In this document: positions 53,608 to 62,840 of the stretch, in pieces
Position numbering within the stretch: the first letter of the stretch is position 1
How the letters are laid out: each line of letters starts with the position of its first letter
Source: Leisingera sp. S132
Lineage (GTDB): Bacteria; Pseudomonadota; Alphaproteobacteria; Rhodobacterales; Rhodobacteraceae
Direction: 5' to 3'
Length of the DNA: 64,000 bases
NCBI RefSeq assembly: GCF_025144465.1
Contig: NZ_CP083553.1
Location: 206,501-270,500, forward strand
Translations under genes and position numbers: made by a program
The notes under the pieces: generated by a model
Told to the model about the DNA's origin: nothing
Databases searched by the model: none
Seen by the model: only the letters and a program-made list of their open reading frames with translations

Positions 53608-54468
53608 GTGATCACCATGCAGATCAGCGCGTTCAAGACCTTTCTGGCCATCGAGGCCGCGGGCAGCTTTCACGGTGCCGCGCGGGCGTTGAATGTGACG
53701 CAGACCGCTGTCAGCGCCCGGATCAAGGCGCTGGAAGAGGCGCTGGGCACTCCGCTGTTCGACCGCGGTCCCGGCGGCACACGGCTGAGCGCGGCAGGTC
53801 GGCAGTTCCTGCCCTATGCCGAGCAGATGATGCGGACCTGGGAGTTTGTCGCGGGTGATCTGAAGGCAAGCCTGGCGGGCCAGGTGCCGCTGCGGCTGGG
53901 GGCGCAGCTGTCGGTCTGGGATCCCTTGCTGGTGGATGTGGCGGTCTGGCTGGAGGAGGTGCAGGGCACGGTGCCCTTCACGCTGAACTATGACCACGCG
54001 ATGAACATGGGCGAAGCGGTGGCGCGCCGCCTGCTGGACGTGGCGATCGTGAACGAGGTCCCCGCGGGCACCCGGCTGACGGTTGAGGAACTGCCGCCCG
54101 AGCGGCTGCTGTTGCTGGCGGACCAGCCCCTGCGGCTGGGGCGGGATGCGCTGCCTTTGTTCATCAACTTGGAATTCGGTGCGGAATATGACGCGCAGCT
54201 GCAAGAGATGCTGCCTGCCCGCAGCCGCCAGCATATCGTGCTGGGTAATGCGCTGATGGGGCTTCGCTATCTGCAGAAACGCGGCGGCATGGGCTATTTC
54301 CCGGCCTATATGGCGGCAGAGGCGCTGGCCGCAGGGGCGCTGCACGCAGTCGAGGGCGCGCCGGAGATCAGCCTCGGCTGCCGCGCGCTGTACTTACCCG
54401 ACAATCCGGCGCGGGAGCATATTCGGCAAGTCATCCGGGGGCTGCAGGAGGTGCGGGGCGGCGGCTAG
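53608..54468 (+). CDS. LysR-family regulator
   Basis: 286 residues. HTH at residues about 17-43 (AAGSFHGAARALNVTQTAVSARIKALEE), effector domain after residue 90. Start may be GTG 53608 (4 bases from AAGGA) or ATG 53617. It is divergent from the HD-domain gene and probably controls it. Unrelated in effector domain to the LysR at 50548. Confidence 0.88.
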   Translation: MITMQISAFKTFLAIEAAGSFHGAARALNVTQTAVSARIKALEEALGTPLFDRGPGGTRLSAAGRQFLPYAEQMMRTWEFVAGDLKASLAGQVPLRLGAQLSVWDPLLVDVAVWLEEVQGTVPFTLNYDHAMNMGEAVARRLLDVAIVNEVPAGTRLTVEELPPERLLLLADQPLRLGRDALPLFINLEFGAEYDAQLQEMLPARSRQHIVLGNALMGLRYLQKRGGMGYFPAYMAAEALAAGALHAVEGAPEISLGCRALYLPDNPAREHIRQVIRGLQEVRGGG

Positions 54469-54475
54469 GGAGAAA

Positions 54476-54539
54476 AATTCCGGCACGGAATTTTCCTCGG
54501 AAAACACATGTTTTCCGGGCTGAATTCCGTGCCGGAATT
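54476..54539. repeat. long nested hairpin between converging genes
   Basis: Outer arms are 17 bases and perfect (54476-54492 with 54523-54539). Inner arms CGGAAAA/TTTTCCG (54498-54504, 54511-54517). The second arm reaches the last codons of the DUF938 gene. It probably acts as a bidirectional terminator. Confidence 0.8.
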
Positions 54540-55195
54540 CAGCTTGCGGGTTTTTGCGCCACCAGCGCCAGGTTGCTGGCGGGCATCTCTACCGCCTGAA
54601 CCAGCTCCAGTCCGGCTGCCTGCAGCCAGCGGATGACCTCAGTGTCATCCTTGTAGCCGGTCTCCGGATCATGGGCGGTGATGGCGGTGTGGAAGGCGCG
54701 GTCGCCTTCGCTGATGAGGTTGCCGCCGCGCATGAAGGGGCCATAGATCACGAAGCGCCCGCTAGGGGCGAGGGCAGCAGCGGCTTCGCGGATCAGCGTG
54801 CGGGCCTCGCCCTCGCTGATCAGGTGCAGGAGATTCACCAGCACAATCAGGTCCTGGCCCGCATGCTCCGTGCCCCAGTCGGCGGCGGTGGCGTCCAGCT
54901 CGTTTGGCGGTGCGATATTGGGCAGGCCTGCCTCATCGGCATAGGCCCGGATGCTGGTGCGGCGGATGGCGTCCACTTCTGTTGGCTGCCAGATCAAGCC
55001 GGGCAGGCGGGCGGCATAGGCAACCGCGTGCTGGCCGGTGCCGCTGGCAAGCTCCAGGGCGCGGCCCTGCGGCGGGGCCACTTGCGCAAGCAGATCGCAG
55101 ATTGCGGCGGCATTGCGTGCAGCGGAGGGGGCAAACAGCTTGCCGCCTTGCGGTTCCGCGACAGAGGCCGCGCCGGGAACGGAGCGCACCGGCAT
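54539..55195 (-). CDS. DUF938 SAM-dependent methyltransferase-like protein
   Basis: 218 residues. SAM motif I is ALELASGTGQHAVAYA, then WQPTEVD and LIVLVNLLHLISEG, typical of DUF938. The substrate is unknown. It starts with a one-base overlap with the preceding gene (TGATG at 55195), so it is coupled to the FAD oxidoreductase. Confidence 0.85.
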   Translation of the reverse strand: MPVRSVPGAASVAEPQGGKLFAPSAARNAAAICDLLAQVAPPQGRALELASGTGQHAVAYAARLPGLIWQPTEVDAIRRTSIRAYADEAGLPNIAPPNELDATAADWGTEHAGQDLIVLVNLLHLISEGEARTLIREAAAALAPSGRFVIYGPFMRGGNLISEGDRAFHTAITAHDPETGYKDDTEVIRWLQAAGLELVQAVEMPASNLALVAQKPAS

Positions 55196-56265
55196 CAGCG
55201 CAGCCGCGCGGGCGACAGCGCGGCGACGGTGGCGGCATCCAGCACCGGCGCACGGCCTGCCACCAGATCGGCCATCAATTGCGAGGCGGCGGGGGCGGTC
55301 ATGATGCCGTAGCCGCCCTGACCGGCGCACCAGATGAAATCCGGCTGGTCCGGGTCCGGCCCCAGTACCAGGGTTCCGTCAGCGACAAAGCTGCGCAGCC
55401 CGGCAAAATTGCTTTCGACCCGTGTCACCGGCTCCGTCACCATTTCCTCATAGCGCGCCAGTCCCTCGGCCAGCACCATGTCGTCGGCATAGGCGTCATG
55501 CGGCTCCACCGGGTCGGCATCGGCGGGGGAGACCAGGAGCTTGCCGGCATCGGGTTTGGCGTACCAGGTCTCGCCCGCACCAATCAGCATTGGCCAGCCG
55601 CTGACATCGTGGCCGCCTGGGGCAGGCAGCCGCGCCATCGACCGGCGCTTGGGCTGTAGGCCGATGATGGCGACCCCGGACAAAGCAGCGATCTGATCGG
55701 CCCAGGCGCCGGCCGCGTTGACCAGAGTGCGTGCCTCATAAACGGTGCCGCCCGCGGTGACCTGCCAGCCGCCGCTGATGCGGCTGATTGCGGTCACCGG
55801 CGCCCTGGTCACGATCCGGCCGCCCGCGGCGCGCAAGGCTTTGGCAAAGTCCTGCAGCATCCGGTCGGTGTCGATATCCTCAGCCGCGCCACTGATGGCA
55901 GTGTACCCGACCGTTTCAGGGTTGAGGATCGGCACCATGGCACGGGCCTCGTCCAGCTCCAGCGTGGCCATGCCCAGTTCATCCACGTCGCGGGCAAAGA
56001 GGTCGCCGTCGTCCTTGGCCCCGACCAGCATCAGCCCGCGCGGCGACAGATACCCGTTTTCGCGCAGGTGTGCGGCGCTGGCGCGGTTCAGTTCCACCGT
56101 GGGGCCGTGGCCGTAGTTTTCCTCGAACAGTGCGGCGGAACGGCCGGAGGAGTGATAGCCAAGCGCATCCTCCATCTCGAGCAGGGTGACGCTGCCGAGG
56201 CTGGCCAGCCGGGCGGCGGCGCTGGTGCCGGCCATGCCGCCGCCGATGACGATGAAATCCTGCAT
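55195..56265 (-). CDS. FAD-dependent oxidoreductase of the DAO family
   Basis: 356 residues from ATG 56265. FAD fold IVIGGGMAGTSAAARLASLG at residue 5 on, and GYHSSGRSAALFEENYGHG. The end has WCAGQGGYGIMTAPAASQL. Members oxidise amino acids or secondary amines (DadA, glycine oxidase). Substrate is unknown; sarcosine or D-amino acids are possible. It is in an operon with DUF938 downstream and an aldo/keto reductase upstream, 4 bases away. Confidence 0.87.
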   Translation of the reverse strand: MQDFIVIGGGMAGTSAAARLASLGSVTLLEMEDALGYHSSGRSAALFEENYGHGPTVELNRASAAHLRENGYLSPRGLMLVGAKDDGDLFARDVDELGMATLELDEARAMVPILNPETVGYTAISGAAEDIDTDRMLQDFAKALRAAGGRIVTRAPVTAISRISGGWQVTAGGTVYEARTLVNAAGAWADQIAALSGVAIIGLQPKRRSMARLPAPGGHDVSGWPMLIGAGETWYAKPDAGKLLVSPADADPVEPHDAYADDMVLAEGLARYEEMVTEPVTRVESNFAGLRSFVADGTLVLGPDPDQPDFIWCAGQGGYGIMTAPAASQLMADLVAGRAPVLDAATVAALSPARLR

Positions 56266-56269
56266 GGGT

Positions 56270-57226
56270 CTAGTCCTTGTGGTCTTCTTGTTCTTCCAGC
56301 CGGTCGGTGGCGGGGGCGGGCCGAGGGCTGAGCGCTTCGATCGCGCTGTAGAGGTCTGCATCCATCGCGCAGTCCAGCGCTGCCAGCGAGGGCTGAAGCT
56401 GCTGGGCGTTGCGGGCAGAGATGATCGGCACCGGCGCGGATGCGTGGGCCGCGGCCCAGGCCACGGCGAGGGTTGCGGGATGGGTGCTGCGCTGGGCGGC
56501 AAGCTCAGCCAGGGCGGCGGCGGTCTGGTGCATGGCCGCGGGGCTGTAGCGGATGCTGTAGCCTGCGTCCTCGGTGATGCGGCCGGTGCCGCCGGCGGTG
56601 TATTTGCCGGTCAGCAGGCCGCCGCCGAGGGGCGAGTAGGGCACCGCGGTTATGCCCTGATCCGCGCACATCGGCAGGATCTCCACCTCAGCCTGGCGTT
56701 TCACCAGTGAATACATCGGCTGCAGGATGTCGACGGAAACACCGGAGTCGAGGCCCGCCATTTGCGCTTTCATCACCTGCCAGGCGGCGAAGTTCGACAG
56801 CGCCGCATAGCGGATCACGCCTTCGTCCTTGAGGGCGGCAAAGCAGTCCATGGTTTCGCGCAGGTCGGTGTGCGGGTCGAAGCGGTGCAGGTAGAAGACA
56901 TCGACCATGTCCAGATCCAGCCGGCGGCGGCTTTGATCCAGCTGGGCGCGCAGGTTGGCGGCCCCGGCGCCGCCCTCATAGCCTGCTTTGGTGGCAATCA
57001 TCAGCTGATCCCGCTCTGCCTTGATGAGGCGGCCGAGGATCTGTTCCGAGTTGCCATCGGTATAGACCCAGGCGGTGTCGAAATGTGTGATGCCGGCGGC
57101 GCGGCAGGCGGCGTACATCTCAGCCGACTGCGCCTCAGTGGCGCGGCCGCCGAACTGCATGCAGCCGAAGGCAAAGCGGCTGGCTGGGGTGCCATCAGGG
57201 CTGGTGAGGGGCGCGGTCTGTGTCAT
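56270..57226 (-). CDS. aldo/keto reductase
   Basis: 318 residues. It has the AKR fold with catalytic Asp in HFDTAWVYTDG, Lys in MIATKAGYE and His in VDVFYLHRFDP. The NADPH-binding end is PVPIISARNAQQLQPSLAALD. The reaction is reduction of an aldehyde or ketone, with no substrate assignable. It is first of a three-gene minus-strand operon. Confidence 0.9.
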   Translation of the reverse strand: MTQTAPLTSPDGTPASRFAFGCMQFGGRATEAQSAEMYAACRAAGITHFDTAWVYTDGNSEQILGRLIKAERDQLMIATKAGYEGGAGAANLRAQLDQSRRRLDLDMVDVFYLHRFDPHTDLRETMDCFAALKDEGVIRYAALSNFAAWQVMKAQMAGLDSGVSVDILQPMYSLVKRQAEVEILPMCADQGITAVPYSPLGGGLLTGKYTAGGTGRITEDAGYSIRYSPAAMHQTAAALAELAAQRSTHPATLAVAWAAAHASAPVPIISARNAQQLQPSLAALDCAMDADLYSAIEALSPRPAPATDRLEEQEDHKD

Positions 57227-57363
57227 GGCGGGAGAGTGGCACGCAAGGCCGGGCAGGCAAAGGGCAATTCCGGCGCCGGCCAGACAAAATGCTTGGTCAA
57301 CGCGCCGGGCAGTGCAACTATTGGCTGCAGTTCAAGAAAATAAATTGAAACGGGGGACGGACA

Positions 57364-57807
57364 ATGACGACGCCCAATGCACATCCGATGGCTGCGGGGC
57401 ATATCCCTTCTTATGTCACTGCGGCGGACGGAAGCGATTTCCTTTTCACCTTCATGGCGGTGTTCACCATTGTGCTGATCCTGCTGATCGGGGTCGCCTA
57501 CTTCACTCTGCACGCGCTGCCGGAGAAGATGGCGCACAAGAGCAATCACCCGCAATTCCAGCTGGTCGGCATTCTGGCCCTGCTGGCGCTGTTCACCCAT
57601 AACAACGTGTTCTGGGTTGCCGCGATCCTGATGGCGGGCTTCCAGATCCCGGATCTGGCGGCGCCGCTGCGGTCAATTGCAGATGCAGTGCGCGGCCTGG
57701 GGCGGGAGCCTGAGGCGCCGGCGGCCCGGGACGTCAGACCCTCACAGCCGGAAGAGCCGGACACGCCTGCGCCTGTGCAGGCGGAACCCGTGGCAGAGGG
57801 GCACTGA
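57364..57807 (+). CDS. small two-helix membrane protein, partner of the HlyD-type gene
   Basis: 147 residues with two membrane helices (FTFMAVFTIVLILLIGVAYF and the stretch LVGILALLALFTHNNVFWVAAILM) and a proline-rich acidic tail. It resembles the YibI/YiaW (DUF3302) proteins that precede HlyD-like YibH/YiaV. It is 3 bases before the HlyD gene, so translation is coupled. Confidence 0.75.
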   Translation: MTTPNAHPMAAGHIPSYVTAADGSDFLFTFMAVFTIVLILLIGVAYFTLHALPEKMAHKSNHPQFQLVGILALLALFTHNNVFWVAAILMAGFQIPDLAAPLRSIADAVRGLGREPEAPAARDVRPSQPEEPDTPAPVQAEPVAEGH

Positions 57808-57810
57808 GCG

Positions 57811-59046
57811 ATGATTGAGACACTGCTGTGCGCGCTGGTCACCATCCTGCCCGACTTCCTGTTCCGCCGCTTCGTTCAGGGCAAGCGGGTCGGCCGGGAA
57901 CTGACGCTGTTCTCCGTCTGGTATGAGCTTCGCTGGGGCCTGACGGCCTGTGTGATGCTGACCCTGATGGTGCTGACCACGCTGTTCTACTTCCATCCGG
58001 CGACCAATACGGTCGCATCCTATTTCCGCACAGTCACCATCCTGCCGCAGGTCGGCGGGCGGGTGGCCGAGGTCTATGTCGTCAACAATCAGGAGGTGAA
58101 GGCGGGTGATCCGATCCTGCGGCTGGAAGGGCTGTCGCAGAAGGCAGCGCTGGAATCCGCACGGGCGGCGATTGCCCAGGTGGAGGCCTCGCGCAAGCTG
58201 GCCGATACCGATCTGGCCCAGGCGGATGCAGGCATTGCCCAGGCGCAGGCGGCGCTGGCCCAGGCGCGGGATGATCTGGAACGGAACCAGACGCTGCGGG
58301 ATCAGGGCTCCAGCGCGGTGCGTCCGGCTGAGATCGAGCGGCTGGAAAATCTGGTGGACCAGCGTGCGGCCTCGGTTGAGGCGGCGCAAGCGCAGAAGGC
58401 GGCAGTGGAACAGCAGATCGAGGTGCTGATCCCGGCCCAGATGGCCAGTGCCGAGGCGCAGCTGCAGCTGGCGCAGGCGGAGCTGGACAAGACGCTGATC
58501 AGTGCCGGTGTCGACGGCCGTGTGGAGCAGTTCGCCCTGCAGGTTGGCGACTATGTCAGCCCGGTCTTGCGCCCGGCGGGCATTCTGGTGCCGCTGGCCT
58601 CTGGCAGGAACCGTTTCCAGGCGGGGTTCAACCAGATGGCGGCGCAGGTGATCAAGCCCGGCATGATCGGTGAAATCGGCTGCATGACCAAACCCTTCAC
58701 GGTGATCCCGATGGTGGTGACCGAGGTGCAGGATGTGATCGCCACCGGCCAGATCCGCCCCACGGATGAACTGCGCGACCTGGGCAACATGCGCAAGCCC
58801 GGCACCATCACCGTGTTCATGGAACCGCTTTACGAGGGCACTGCCGAGGCGCTGCCGCCGGGCAGCAACTGCCTGGCCAATGTCTATACCAGCAACCATG
58901 AGCGGCTGGAGCATGACGACAGCATCGGCACCGCCGAGTGGGCGTTCCTGCATGTGGTGGACACCATCGGGGTGGTCCATGCGGCGGGGCTGCGGCTGCG
59001 GCTTTTGCTGATGCCGGTGCAGACGCTTGTACTGTCCGGCCACTGA
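57811..59046 (+). CDS. HlyD-family membrane-fusion protein
   Basis: 411 residues. One N-terminal helix (LTACVMLTLMVLTTLFYF), then a lipoyl half-motif (VGGRVAEVYVVNNQEVKAG), a long alanine/glutamine-rich coiled coil (about 100-225) and the returning lipoyl half (ISAGVDGRVEQFALQVGDYV). This is the periplasmic adaptor of an efflux system. No outer-membrane or inner pump gene is alongside, as is usual for YibH/YiaV-type pairs. It ends at a bidirectional terminator. Confidence 0.87.
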   Translation: MIETLLCALVTILPDFLFRRFVQGKRVGRELTLFSVWYELRWGLTACVMLTLMVLTTLFYFHPATNTVASYFRTVTILPQVGGRVAEVYVVNNQEVKAGDPILRLEGLSQKAALESARAAIAQVEASRKLADTDLAQADAGIAQAQAALAQARDDLERNQTLRDQGSSAVRPAEIERLENLVDQRAASVEAAQAQKAAVEQQIEVLIPAQMASAEAQLQLAQAELDKTLISAGVDGRVEQFALQVGDYVSPVLRPAGILVPLASGRNRFQAGFNQMAAQVIKPGMIGEIGCMTKPFTVIPMVVTEVQDVIATGQIRPTDELRDLGNMRKPGTITVFMEPLYEGTAEALPPGSNCLANVYTSNHERLEHDDSIGTAEWAFLHVVDTIGVVHAAGLRLRLLLMPVQTLVLSGH

Positions 59047-59071
59047 GGCGGGGTTTGCCGAAAAGGATAGG

Positions 59072-59098
59072 AAAGGCGGGCCTTTGGGTCCGCCTTTT
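59072..59098. terminator. bidirectional terminator between the HlyD and VOC genes
   Basis: AAAGGCGG (59072-59079) pairs with CCGCCTTT (59090-59097), followed by T. Confidence 0.75.
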
Positions 59099-59113
59099 GC
59101 CATTGTGGCTTGC

Positions 59114-59470
59114 TCAGTCGGCGAAACACAGCTTGTTGCCGTCCAGGTCCCGCACATAGGCCGAGAACCGCGGCCCGCGCTGTCCCGGTGCGCCTTCGCA
59201 GGTGCCGCCCAGTTCGATTGCCTTCTGGTGCAGCCGGGCGGCCTCATCTGCGGAGCCGAGGCTGAAGCCCGCCATGGTGCCGTTGCCATTTGTGGCCGGT
59301 GCGCCGTCAAAGGGGAGGGCGGCGGCAAAGGCGAAGTCGTCCTTCAGCCAGTAGGTCATCCGGTCACTGGGCCGGACCTGGGTAAATCCCTGGTTTTCAA
59401 AAAGCGCGTCATAGAATTTGACGGCAGCATCCATGTTGTTGGTGCCGACAACGAAGTAATTGAGTTTCAA
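59114..59470 (-). CDS. VOC-family (glyoxalase-fold) protein
   Basis: 118 residues from TTG 59470. GGAGAA lies 5 bases before this TTG, and the fold starts there (LKLNYFVVGTNNMDAAVKFYDALF). The end is PRFSAYVRDLDGNKLCF. An in-frame ATG further upstream would cross a terminator. Small VOC proteins of this sort are resistance or isomerase-like proteins; no substrate is evident. Confidence 0.78.
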   Translation of the reverse strand: MKLNYFVVGTNNMDAAVKFYDALFENQGFTQVRPSDRMTYWLKDDFAFAAALPFDGAPATNGNGTMAGFSLGSADEAARLHQKAIELGGTCEGAPGQRGPRFSAYVRDLDGNKLCFAD

Positions 59471-59593
59471 GAGTGTTCTCCAAAGTGTTTGAGCGCGCCG
59501 CGGGCAGATCTGCGCGGGCTGGTGGAGGGGGAGTACACCAGGACTGTGACAAGGTATGTCAGCAGGCTTTGCGAAACCGGGAGCGTGCCGGAA

Positions 59594-59623
59594 ATGAAAA
59601 GGCCCGCCAAGTGGCGGGCCTTT
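59594..59623 (-). terminator. terminator of the BMP/ABC operon
   Basis: 11-bp stem (59598-59608 with 59613-59623), loop of 4; on the minus strand it is followed by a T-run. It closes the ABC operon after the binding-protein gene. Confidence 0.85.
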
Positions 59624-59644
59624 GGGCGTCATAGGAGGGGCCGC

Positions 59645-60718
59645 TTACTGCGGGATGTCGCCTTCGATGCCTTCGACATAGAAGTTCATGCCGGCCAGGG
59701 TGCCGTCATCGGCGACCTCACCCTCTGCCAGCCAGGCGGAGCCGTCCTGTTTGTTAATCGGGCCGGTGAAGGCGTGGTAGGAGCCGTCAGCCTGTGCGTC
59801 CTTGATTGCCAGTGCGGCGGCCTTGACGTCCGCCGGAACCGCATCCGAGATTTCGCCGATGCCAACCATGCCGGCACCGATGCCGTCCCAGGTGTCTGCG
59901 CTCTCCCAGGTGCCGTCCATCACGGCGCGGGTGCGGGCGATGTAGTAGGGCGCCCAATCATCGATGATGGAGGAAACACGCGGTTTCGGCGCATACTCCG
60001 CCATGTCGGAGGCCTGGCCGAAGGTGATCACATTGCCTGCGGCCTGTGCGGCAGCCTGCGGCGCGGTGGAGTCTGTGTGCTGCAGGATCACGTCGGCGCC
60101 CTGTTCAATCAGCACCTTGGCGGCGTCAGCCTCTTTTGCCGGGTCGAACCAGGTGAAGGCCCAGACGATCTTGAACTGGACGTCGGGGTTCACCTTCTTG
60201 GCGTGAATGTAGGCAGAGTTGATGCCGCGGATCACTTCCGGGATCGGGTAAGAGCCGATGTAACCGATGATGTTGCTCTCGGTCATGTGGCCCGCGATGG
60301 TGCCCTGCACCGCGCGGCCCTCATAGAAACGGGCGGAATAGGTCGAGACGTTCTCGGCGCGCTTGTAGCCGGTGGCGTGTTCGAACTTCACGTTCGGGAA
60401 TTTCTTGGCGACGTTGATGGTCGGGTCCATGTAGCCAAAGGAGGTGGTGAAGATCAGGTCGGCGCCTTCCAGCGCCATCTGGGTCATCACCCGCTCGGCG
60501 TCGGGGCCTTCGGCGACGTTTTCGACATAGACGGTTTCGACTTGGTCGCCGAACTCGGCCTCAACCGCTTTGCGGCCCTGGTCGTGCTCGTAGGTCCAGC
60601 CGCCGTCGCCGACGGGGCCGACATAGACAAAGCCTACCTTGGTGGTATCGGCCATCGCCGCGCCTGCGGCCAGGCCAAGCGCCACGGCGGCGCTGGTCAG
60701 AAGATTGGTCAGTTTCAT
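59645..60718 (-). CDS. BMP-family nucleoside-type substrate-binding protein
   Basis: 357 residues with a Sec signal peptide (LLTSAAVALGLAAGAAMA, cleavage near residue 23). The fold starts TTKVGFVYVGPVGDGGWTYEHDQG, and KKFPNVKFEHATGY and IGYIGSYPIPEVIRGIN are typical BMP (PnrA/Med) motifs. These proteins bring purine nucleosides or bases to an ABC importer. It is the last gene of the operon, 60 bases after the permease. Confidence 0.9.
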   Translation of the reverse strand: MKLTNLLTSAAVALGLAAGAAMADTTKVGFVYVGPVGDGGWTYEHDQGRKAVEAEFGDQVETVYVENVAEGPDAERVMTQMALEGADLIFTTSFGYMDPTINVAKKFPNVKFEHATGYKRAENVSTYSARFYEGRAVQGTIAGHMTESNIIGYIGSYPIPEVIRGINSAYIHAKKVNPDVQFKIVWAFTWFDPAKEADAAKVLIEQGADVILQHTDSTAPQAAAQAAGNVITFGQASDMAEYAPKPRVSSIIDDWAPYYIARTRAVMDGTWESADTWDGIGAGMVGIGEISDAVPADVKAAALAIKDAQADGSYHAFTGPINKQDGSAWLAEGEVADDGTLAGMNFYVEGIEGDIPQ

Positions 60719-60778
60719 CAGGTTCTCCCCAGTTTGATCTTTTGGCCCCGGCAGATGGGGCAGTGAAAAGCCCCCCGC

Positions 60779-61699
60779 CTAGCGGGAGGCATGGAAGTTG
60801 CGGCCAAGCGAGGCAGGTGCGCTGCTTTTGTCCGCCGAAAGGATAACAAGCACAATGATTGTAATCAGATAGGGCGACATTGCCAGATACTCGACCGGAA
60901 TGGCAACGCCCGCTGCCTGCAGATTGAGCTGCACAACGGTGACGCCGCCAAAGAGATAGGCACCCAGCAGTGCGCGCCAGGGCTTCCAGCTGGCAAACAC
61001 CACCAGCGCCAATGCAATCCAGCCGATGCCGGCGGTCATGCCTTCGGTCCATTGCGGCACGCGGATGAGGCTGATGTAGGCCCCGCCAAGGCCCGCACAG
61101 GCGCCGCCGAACATGATCGCCAGCAAGCGGATCTTCAGCACCTTGTAGCCGAGCGCATGGGCGGCGTCGTGGTTTTCCCCCACCGCGCGCAGCACCAGGC
61201 CGAGGCGGGAGTATTTCAGCACCCACCAGACCGCGGCGGTGAGCGCGATACCGAAGTAGAGGATGATGTCATGGCCGAACAGGATCGGGCCCACCACCGG
61301 CAAGTCGCTGAGCACGGGGATATGGATATCGCCCATCTGCGGCGGCTTGATGCCGACATAGGACTGCCCCATCAGCGCCGACAGCCCCAACCCAAAGAGT
61401 GTCAGCGACAGGCCGGAGGCGACTTGGTTTGCCTGGGCAAACTGGGTGAGGATGGCAAAGAGGATCGACAGCGCCGCGCCTGCGATGGCGGCCGCAATGA
61501 AGCCGAGGAACGGCGAGCCGCTTTCCACCGCGGTGGCAAAGCCTGCGATGGCGCCGGTGATCATCATCCCCTCGACGCCGAGGTTCAGAACGCCGGCCTT
61601 TTCGACCACCAGTTCGCCGATCGCGGCCAGCAGGAGCGGGGTTGCAGCCACCATCAGCGAGGCGATGAGCAGGACCGGGTTGATTGCAGAAAGATCCAT
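60779..61699 (-). CDS. ABC importer permease (NupQ/RbsC family)
   Basis: 306 residues with about nine helices, starting MDLSAINPVLLIASLMVAATPLL. LGVEGMMITGAIAGFATA is the conserved region of BPD_transp_2 permeases. It pairs with the second permease just upstream (a one-base gap) to form the nucleoside importer channel. Confidence 0.9.
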   Translation of the reverse strand: MDLSAINPVLLIASLMVAATPLLLAAIGELVVEKAGVLNLGVEGMMITGAIAGFATAVESGSPFLGFIAAAIAGAALSILFAILTQFAQANQVASGLSLTLFGLGLSALMGQSYVGIKPPQMGDIHIPVLSDLPVVGPILFGHDIILYFGIALTAAVWWVLKYSRLGLVLRAVGENHDAAHALGYKVLKIRLLAIMFGGACAGLGGAYISLIRVPQWTEGMTAGIGWIALALVVFASWKPWRALLGAYLFGGVTVVQLNLQAAGVAIPVEYLAMSPYLITIIVLVILSADKSSAPASLGRNFHASR

Positions 61700-61700
61700 G

Positions 61701-62783
61701 TTACGCCACCTCCGGCTTGCCGATTGCGATGCGGAAATTGGTCAAGAGGTCAAACGCCAGCAGGAAGAACAGCAGCATCCCCTGGAAGACCTGGATGGCC
61801 GCGGCCGGCAGCTGCAGGTTCGACTGCGCGATATCGCCGCCAATATAGGTCAGCGCCATCAGCCCGCCTGCCAGCAGGATGCCGACGGGTTGCAGGCGGC
61901 CCAGGAAGGCGACGATGATGGCGGTGAAGCCATAGCCCACGTTGAAGTCGATAGAGATCTGGCCCGACGGCCCGGAGACCTCAAACAGCCCGGCAAGGCC
62001 CGCCAGCGCGCCGGAGGTGCCAAGGCAGAACAGCACAAGGCGGGTGGGATTCACGCCGGCAAACTTGGCCGCGCGCGGCGCTTCTCCACTGAGGCGGATG
62101 TGGTAGCCGGTCATGTGGCGGTTCAGCAGAACATAGGCAAAGATCACCGCAATCAGCGCCGCAACCACGCCCCAGTGCATGCCGGAGCCTGCGATCAGCT
62201 CGGCGTTATGGGCGCTGTCCCAGGATTGCAGGTTGCGGGAGCCGGGGAAGCCGAAGCCCTCCGGGTTCTTCAAGAGGCCCAGCGAGACAGATGCGAGTAA
62301 CTGCTCGGCCACATAGACCAGCATCAGCGAGACCAGGATTTCATTGGTGCCAAAGCGGGTTTTCAGCACTGCCGGGATCATCGCCCAGATCCAGCCGCCG
62401 AAGGCGCCGGCGATTACCATGAACGGGAAGATGAGGAACGACTCGGAGGGGTAGAAAGCAAGGCCCGCCCCGGCGCCGAAGATGGCGCCCATGATGTACT
62501 GGCCCTCGGCGCCGATGTTCCAGATGCCTGCCCTAAAGCCTAGCGACAGGCCGATGGCAATCAGCACCAGCGGCGCGCCTTTCACCAGCAGCTGCGGGCG
62601 GTAGTAGAAGGAGAACTCGCCGAACAGCGGCTCCCAGAAGATGGTGCGGATCGCCTCGACCGGCGGTTTGCCAAGCGCGGCAAACAGCAGCCCGCCAAAA
62701 AGCATCGTCGCCAGCACTGCCACCAGCGGCGTTGCCATCGACCAGGCGCGTGACGGCTGCGGCCGTTTCTCAAGCCGGATCAT
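61701..62783 (-). CDS. ABC importer permease (NupP family)
   Basis: 360 residues with about ten helices. FRAGIWNIGAEGQYIMGAIFGAG is the family motif. It ends one base before the next permease start. With the ATPase and BMP protein it forms a complete importer. Confidence 0.9.
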   Translation of the reverse strand: MIRLEKRPQPSRAWSMATPLVAVLATMLFGGLLFAALGKPPVEAIRTIFWEPLFGEFSFYYRPQLLVKGAPLVLIAIGLSLGFRAGIWNIGAEGQYIMGAIFGAGAGLAFYPSESFLIFPFMVIAGAFGGWIWAMIPAVLKTRFGTNEILVSLMLVYVAEQLLASVSLGLLKNPEGFGFPGSRNLQSWDSAHNAELIAGSGMHWGVVAALIAVIFAYVLLNRHMTGYHIRLSGEAPRAAKFAGVNPTRLVLFCLGTSGALAGLAGLFEVSGPSGQISIDFNVGYGFTAIIVAFLGRLQPVGILLAGGLMALTYIGGDIAQSNLQLPAAAIQVFQGMLLFFLLAFDLLTNFRIAIGKPEVA

Positions 62784-62840
62784 GAAGCGGCTCCCTTTTC
62801 ATCTTTCCAAAAATACTCCCGCCGGAGGCGTCCCGAATTC